From Impatiens glandulifera (taxonomy: Eukaryota > Streptophyta > Magnoliopsida > Ericales > Balsaminaceae): a stretch of DNA of 64,000 nt. Location: positions 1,336,001 through 1,400,000 of the forward strand of contig NC_061867.1 of assembly GCF_907164915.1 (NCBI RefSeq), in the 5' to 3' direction. Of the stretch, positions 61,346 through 64,000 are shown in pieces; the first letter of the stretch is position 1; each line of letters starts with the position of its first letter. Made by a program: the position numbers and the translations under genes. Below the pieces are notes generated by a model, which was not told the DNA's origin, did not search any database, and was given only the letters and a program-made list of their open reading frames with translations.

Positions 61346-61534
61346 ATTTTTGTTCATTTTTAATATATGAATTTTTTTTAAAAAAAATATATATAAAAAA
61401 TGGCTAAACAAATTTCATATAATATTATTTTTTTTTTAAATCGCATAAATAGACTCAAATTCGCGTTAGTCCAATAAAGTTAACATAACATCGTTTTTAA
61501 TAATTTTGGTTGTGCACCATATAAAAAAACACTT

Positions 61535-61825
61535 GGCCTTATTCATTTGGGTTATTTAAATAACTAAAAAATAACCTTAGTCTCTCCCTTCAAATAAATT
61601 ATTAAATTCATTAATAAAAAAACACTATATTTTAAATGAGTATTAATATTAATTTATTTAAAAAAAAAATAAGGAGAACTAATATATCCTCATTCATACA
61701 CTCTACTTTTATTCACAACATTTTTTTGTAAAAATTGAACAAATTGGTATTTTAAACTTACTATTTCCACTAAACTGTTAAAGTGAGATAAAAAATTATC
61801 ATTAACCCAAATCCCAAACATGGCC
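61535..61825. mobile_element. MITE in the MYB promoter
   Basis: 291 bp with inverted ends GGCCTTATTCATTTGGGTTA and TAACCCAAATCCCAAACATGGCC. GGCC..TTTGGGTT ends resemble PIF/Harbinger MITEs; the flanks (CTT, TTA) do not give a clean 3-bp duplication. It ends 73 bp before the TATA box of the MYB gene. Confidence 0.65.
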
Positions 61826-61898
61826 TTAGTGATTAAACCGATGTCATATCTTAAGTATTAATCAATTATTAAAAAACAAAAAAGGGTTATGTGGGTAC

Positions 61899-61908
61899 TA
61901 TAAAAAGG
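61899..61908 (+). promoter_or_regulatory. TATA box of the R2R3-MYB gene
   Basis: TATAAAAAGG lies 57 bp before the start codon, leaving a leader of roughly 25-30 nt. Confidence 0.7.
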
Positions 61909-61964
61909 TAGTTGTAGGGGAGGTTTTGAGTGTTAATGTTTAGTGGTTTTAACTCCTAAGAGAG

Positions 61965-62749
61965 ATGGGAAGAAAACCCTGTTGTGACAAGCTTGGTGTT
62001 AAGAAAGGGCCATGGACAGCTGAAGAAGACAAGAAACTCATTTCCTTCATCCTCTCCAATGGCCAATGCTGCTGGCGAGCAGTCCCAAAACTCGCCGGCC
62101 TTCGCCGCTGTGGCAAGAGTTGCCGTCTTCGATGGACCAATTACCTCCGCCCTGACCTCAAAAGAGGACTCCTAACCCAACTCGAAGAACAAATTGTTAT
62201 TGACCTCCATTCCCATCTTGGAAATAGGTTTGTTACTCTGTTTTCTTTAAACACAATTGTTTGTTATAACCATTATACAGCTGATAACCTTATTGTTGGA
62301 TTTGATTCAGATGGTCGAAGATTGCAGCTAGATTACCGGGTAGAACAGATAATGAAATCAAGAATCATTGGAATACCCACATCAAGAAGAAGCTTCTTAA
62401 GATGGGTATTGATCCAATCACACATGAACCTATTGGAAAAGAAAAAGAAGAAGATGAAACTAATGAGAAAAGTAACATTAATGGTGATCAAACTATTTGT
62501 TCTAGCACCACAACAGAGTCATCATCATCATCTTCCTCATCATCATCATCATCCTCATTTGATCCATTAATGAGTTTCTTATTAGCAAACGATGAAGATG
62601 CTGCTTCTCTAACGGGTGACATTGACCCATCTTGGGAATTACTCTTAACAGATAGCACTAGTATTGAATTACCAGTTTGGGATGAAAGTTTTCCTTTGTT
62701 ATTGGATTGTGAGGATTTCGGTGTTCATGATTTCTTGATTGATTTGTAA
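61965..62749 (+). CDS. R2R3-MYB transcription factor (MYB20/42/43/85-like)
   Basis: Members of this clade promote lignin and secondary-wall or phenylpropanoid genes. Two exons, 61,965-62,227 and 62,311-62,749, join with a short 83-bp intron to 233 residues. R2 (about 13-62): [53 protein letters not shown]3 continues across the intron ([38 protein letters not shown]), all helix tryptophans in place. The intron is at the usual R3 position, but the usual R2 intron is absent: exon 1 is 263 bp, equal to the sum of the two standard first exons (133 + 130). The C-terminus has a 13-Ser run and an acidic, hydrophobic end ([23 protein letters not shown]), a likely activation segment. No bHLH-binding motif seen. 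Exact paralogue not assigned. Confidence 0.94.
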
Positions 62750-64000
62750 CTCAATAAGATGTTAGTCTGTTTTGTTAGTGGGTTTAGCTAGCTAGGCTTG
62801 AATTTGGAACAATGTGAAAATGAGTGTTTTGTATTGTTATATGTATCATGTATGGAGTTTTGAAATTAATAAATGGTCTTAATTTGTATTAGAAACTTAG
62901 CATGTATTTTAATAAATAAATAAAATTGAAAATTAAAGAAGTCTAGCATAACACTCCACCGTCCTGACTCCGCTTAAACTCAAATCGTTTTCAGATAAAA
63001 TCGAACTTCAATAATAATCCATGTATACTTAATTAAGAGAGCAGAGAAAATGTATGGAAGAAGAAAGAAACAAGAGTGGGGAAACAGAGAAGGTCCATGT
63101 GCATTTGTGCAGGGCATTTAAGAGAATAAAGAAGATAGAACCCTCATGAAGATTTGCAGCATCTTAGCATTGCTGGTGCATGATGGGCCTCAATCTCACT
63201 GAATTAATCATGATGTTTATGTTTTAACCCAAAAATATTGCAACTTTTGTCCGAAAGACATGACCGCGTTATTTGAAAACGGGTTTATAGGGTTTATTCT
63301 CTAGAGTAAAATATTACGACTCAAATATTCTTGGTAGATTGTATCGAAAAAGGTTTAGTATCTGAATTTTGATATAGGTATCACTTTAATAGTTTATTTG
63401 ATTTTAGATAGATTTGATATAAATGTGTAGTTGATTAGGAATTTAGGATAGACCAAAATAATTTAACTAGTATGTTATAATTGGTGACTTAATTGTCACT
63501 AACAACATCCACTATGTATTCCACTAGCTTACTTATTTTATTCTATGCCAATTTCAAAGGTCATTTTATAACAACTTGTAAAAAAAACTCTAATTTTGTG
63601 AATTATAAACGCATTTTGAATGTAAATATTAAAATATCCTATGAGTAAGACGTTTCAGTGCTCTTTCGATTGAATCGCTTGTTTTATTTCAACTCTTCAA
63701 AATACTCTTTGAAATGACTTTTGTTTTTATCTTAAATTGATGACAATTGCTAATTAAATATTTAAATTTTAGAGCTTAATGTCCACTTTACAATAAAGAA
63801 AAGGTAAATGTATACCTTCTATAGAAAAATAATACTATATTTAAGTTGGACTCATACATTTTGAAATGTTTAATGTGAAATTTGTTTCTCTAAAAACAGT
63901 ATTTTCACCTTATAAGTGGAAAAGGTTAGGGTAGGATCCCTATTTCTTCCCAATTCGTTTGATTTTGGATTTCTTTAATTTTTTTATTAACTTATTTCTA
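62750..64000. other. MYB 3' flank and intergenic DNA
   Basis: Probable 3' UTR to about 62,880 (AATAAATGG near 62,868). From 63,040 to 63,200 the DNA is less AT-rich (GGTCCATGTGCATTTGTGCAGG, GCAGCATCTTAGCATTGCTGG) but I find no ORF, tRNA or known microRNA. Confidence 0.4.

Noticed and set aside
63130..63200. Possible microRNA precursor (GCAGCATC..)
   Set aside because: It resembles the miR172 star only in the first eight bases; the remaining sequence does not match and no long foldback forms.

Overview
The window looks like nuclear DNA of a flowering plant, most likely a eudicot. It is very AT-rich, gene-poor (six host genes and one transposase gene in 64 kb), has spliceosomal introns with GT..AG borders, and carries plant-only gene families (VND-type NAC, R2R3-MYB, GPI-anchored lipid-transfer protein, plant-type trehalose-phosphatase). 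I cannot name the species from sequence alone.

Layout. 1-4,500: AT-rich DNA with a tRNA-derived SINE (340-470), an L1-type LINE remnant (about 1,530-2,090, minus) and three ~200-bp tandem units (3,505-4,097) that bring G-box motifs close to the first gene. 4,520-7,840: trehalose-6-phosphate phosphatase, 12 exons with a 5'-UTR intron. 9,145-11,577: intact 810-codon hAT-family transposase ORF. 12,420-14,436: plastid-type transaldolase, 12 exons. 14,450-22,200: AT-rich mosaic of direct and inverted repeats, with a U2-snRNA-like locus (18,244-18,439, minus) between two inverted arms. 22,922-24,440: NOSIP/CSU1-type RING protein, minus. 24,995-26,425: Mutator-like foldback element with a 9-bp target duplication and a nested hAT MITE. 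32,136-34,300: VND4/5/6-like NAC gene, minus. 36,077-37,818: two MITEs of different families. 39,496-43,115: probable long solo LTR containing a 63-bp minisatellite and a 571-bp hAT MITE, which itself contains a decayed tRNA-Gly-like sequence. 49,993-50,694: GPI-anchored lipid-transfer-like protein. 50,900-61,500: AT-rich DNA with microsatellites, a MITE, a second SINE and a second LINE fragment. 61,965-62,749: R2R3-MYB of the MYB20/42/43/85 type, with a MITE ending about 70 bp upstream of its TATA box.

The genes are ordinary plant genes, each with its own promoter. The NAC and MYB genes belong to families that act at successive steps of secondary-wall control, but they lie about 28 kb apart and nothing in the sequence proves that one regulates the other. 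The most interesting content is the U2-like RNA locus (paired stems kept, full promoter, branch-site recognition block shortened), the G-box-bearing tandem repeats before the phosphatase gene, the transposase with an apparent Asp-to-Asn change at a catalytic position, the foldback element able to make a long hairpin RNA, and a set of nested non-autonomous elements whose target duplications can be read directly.
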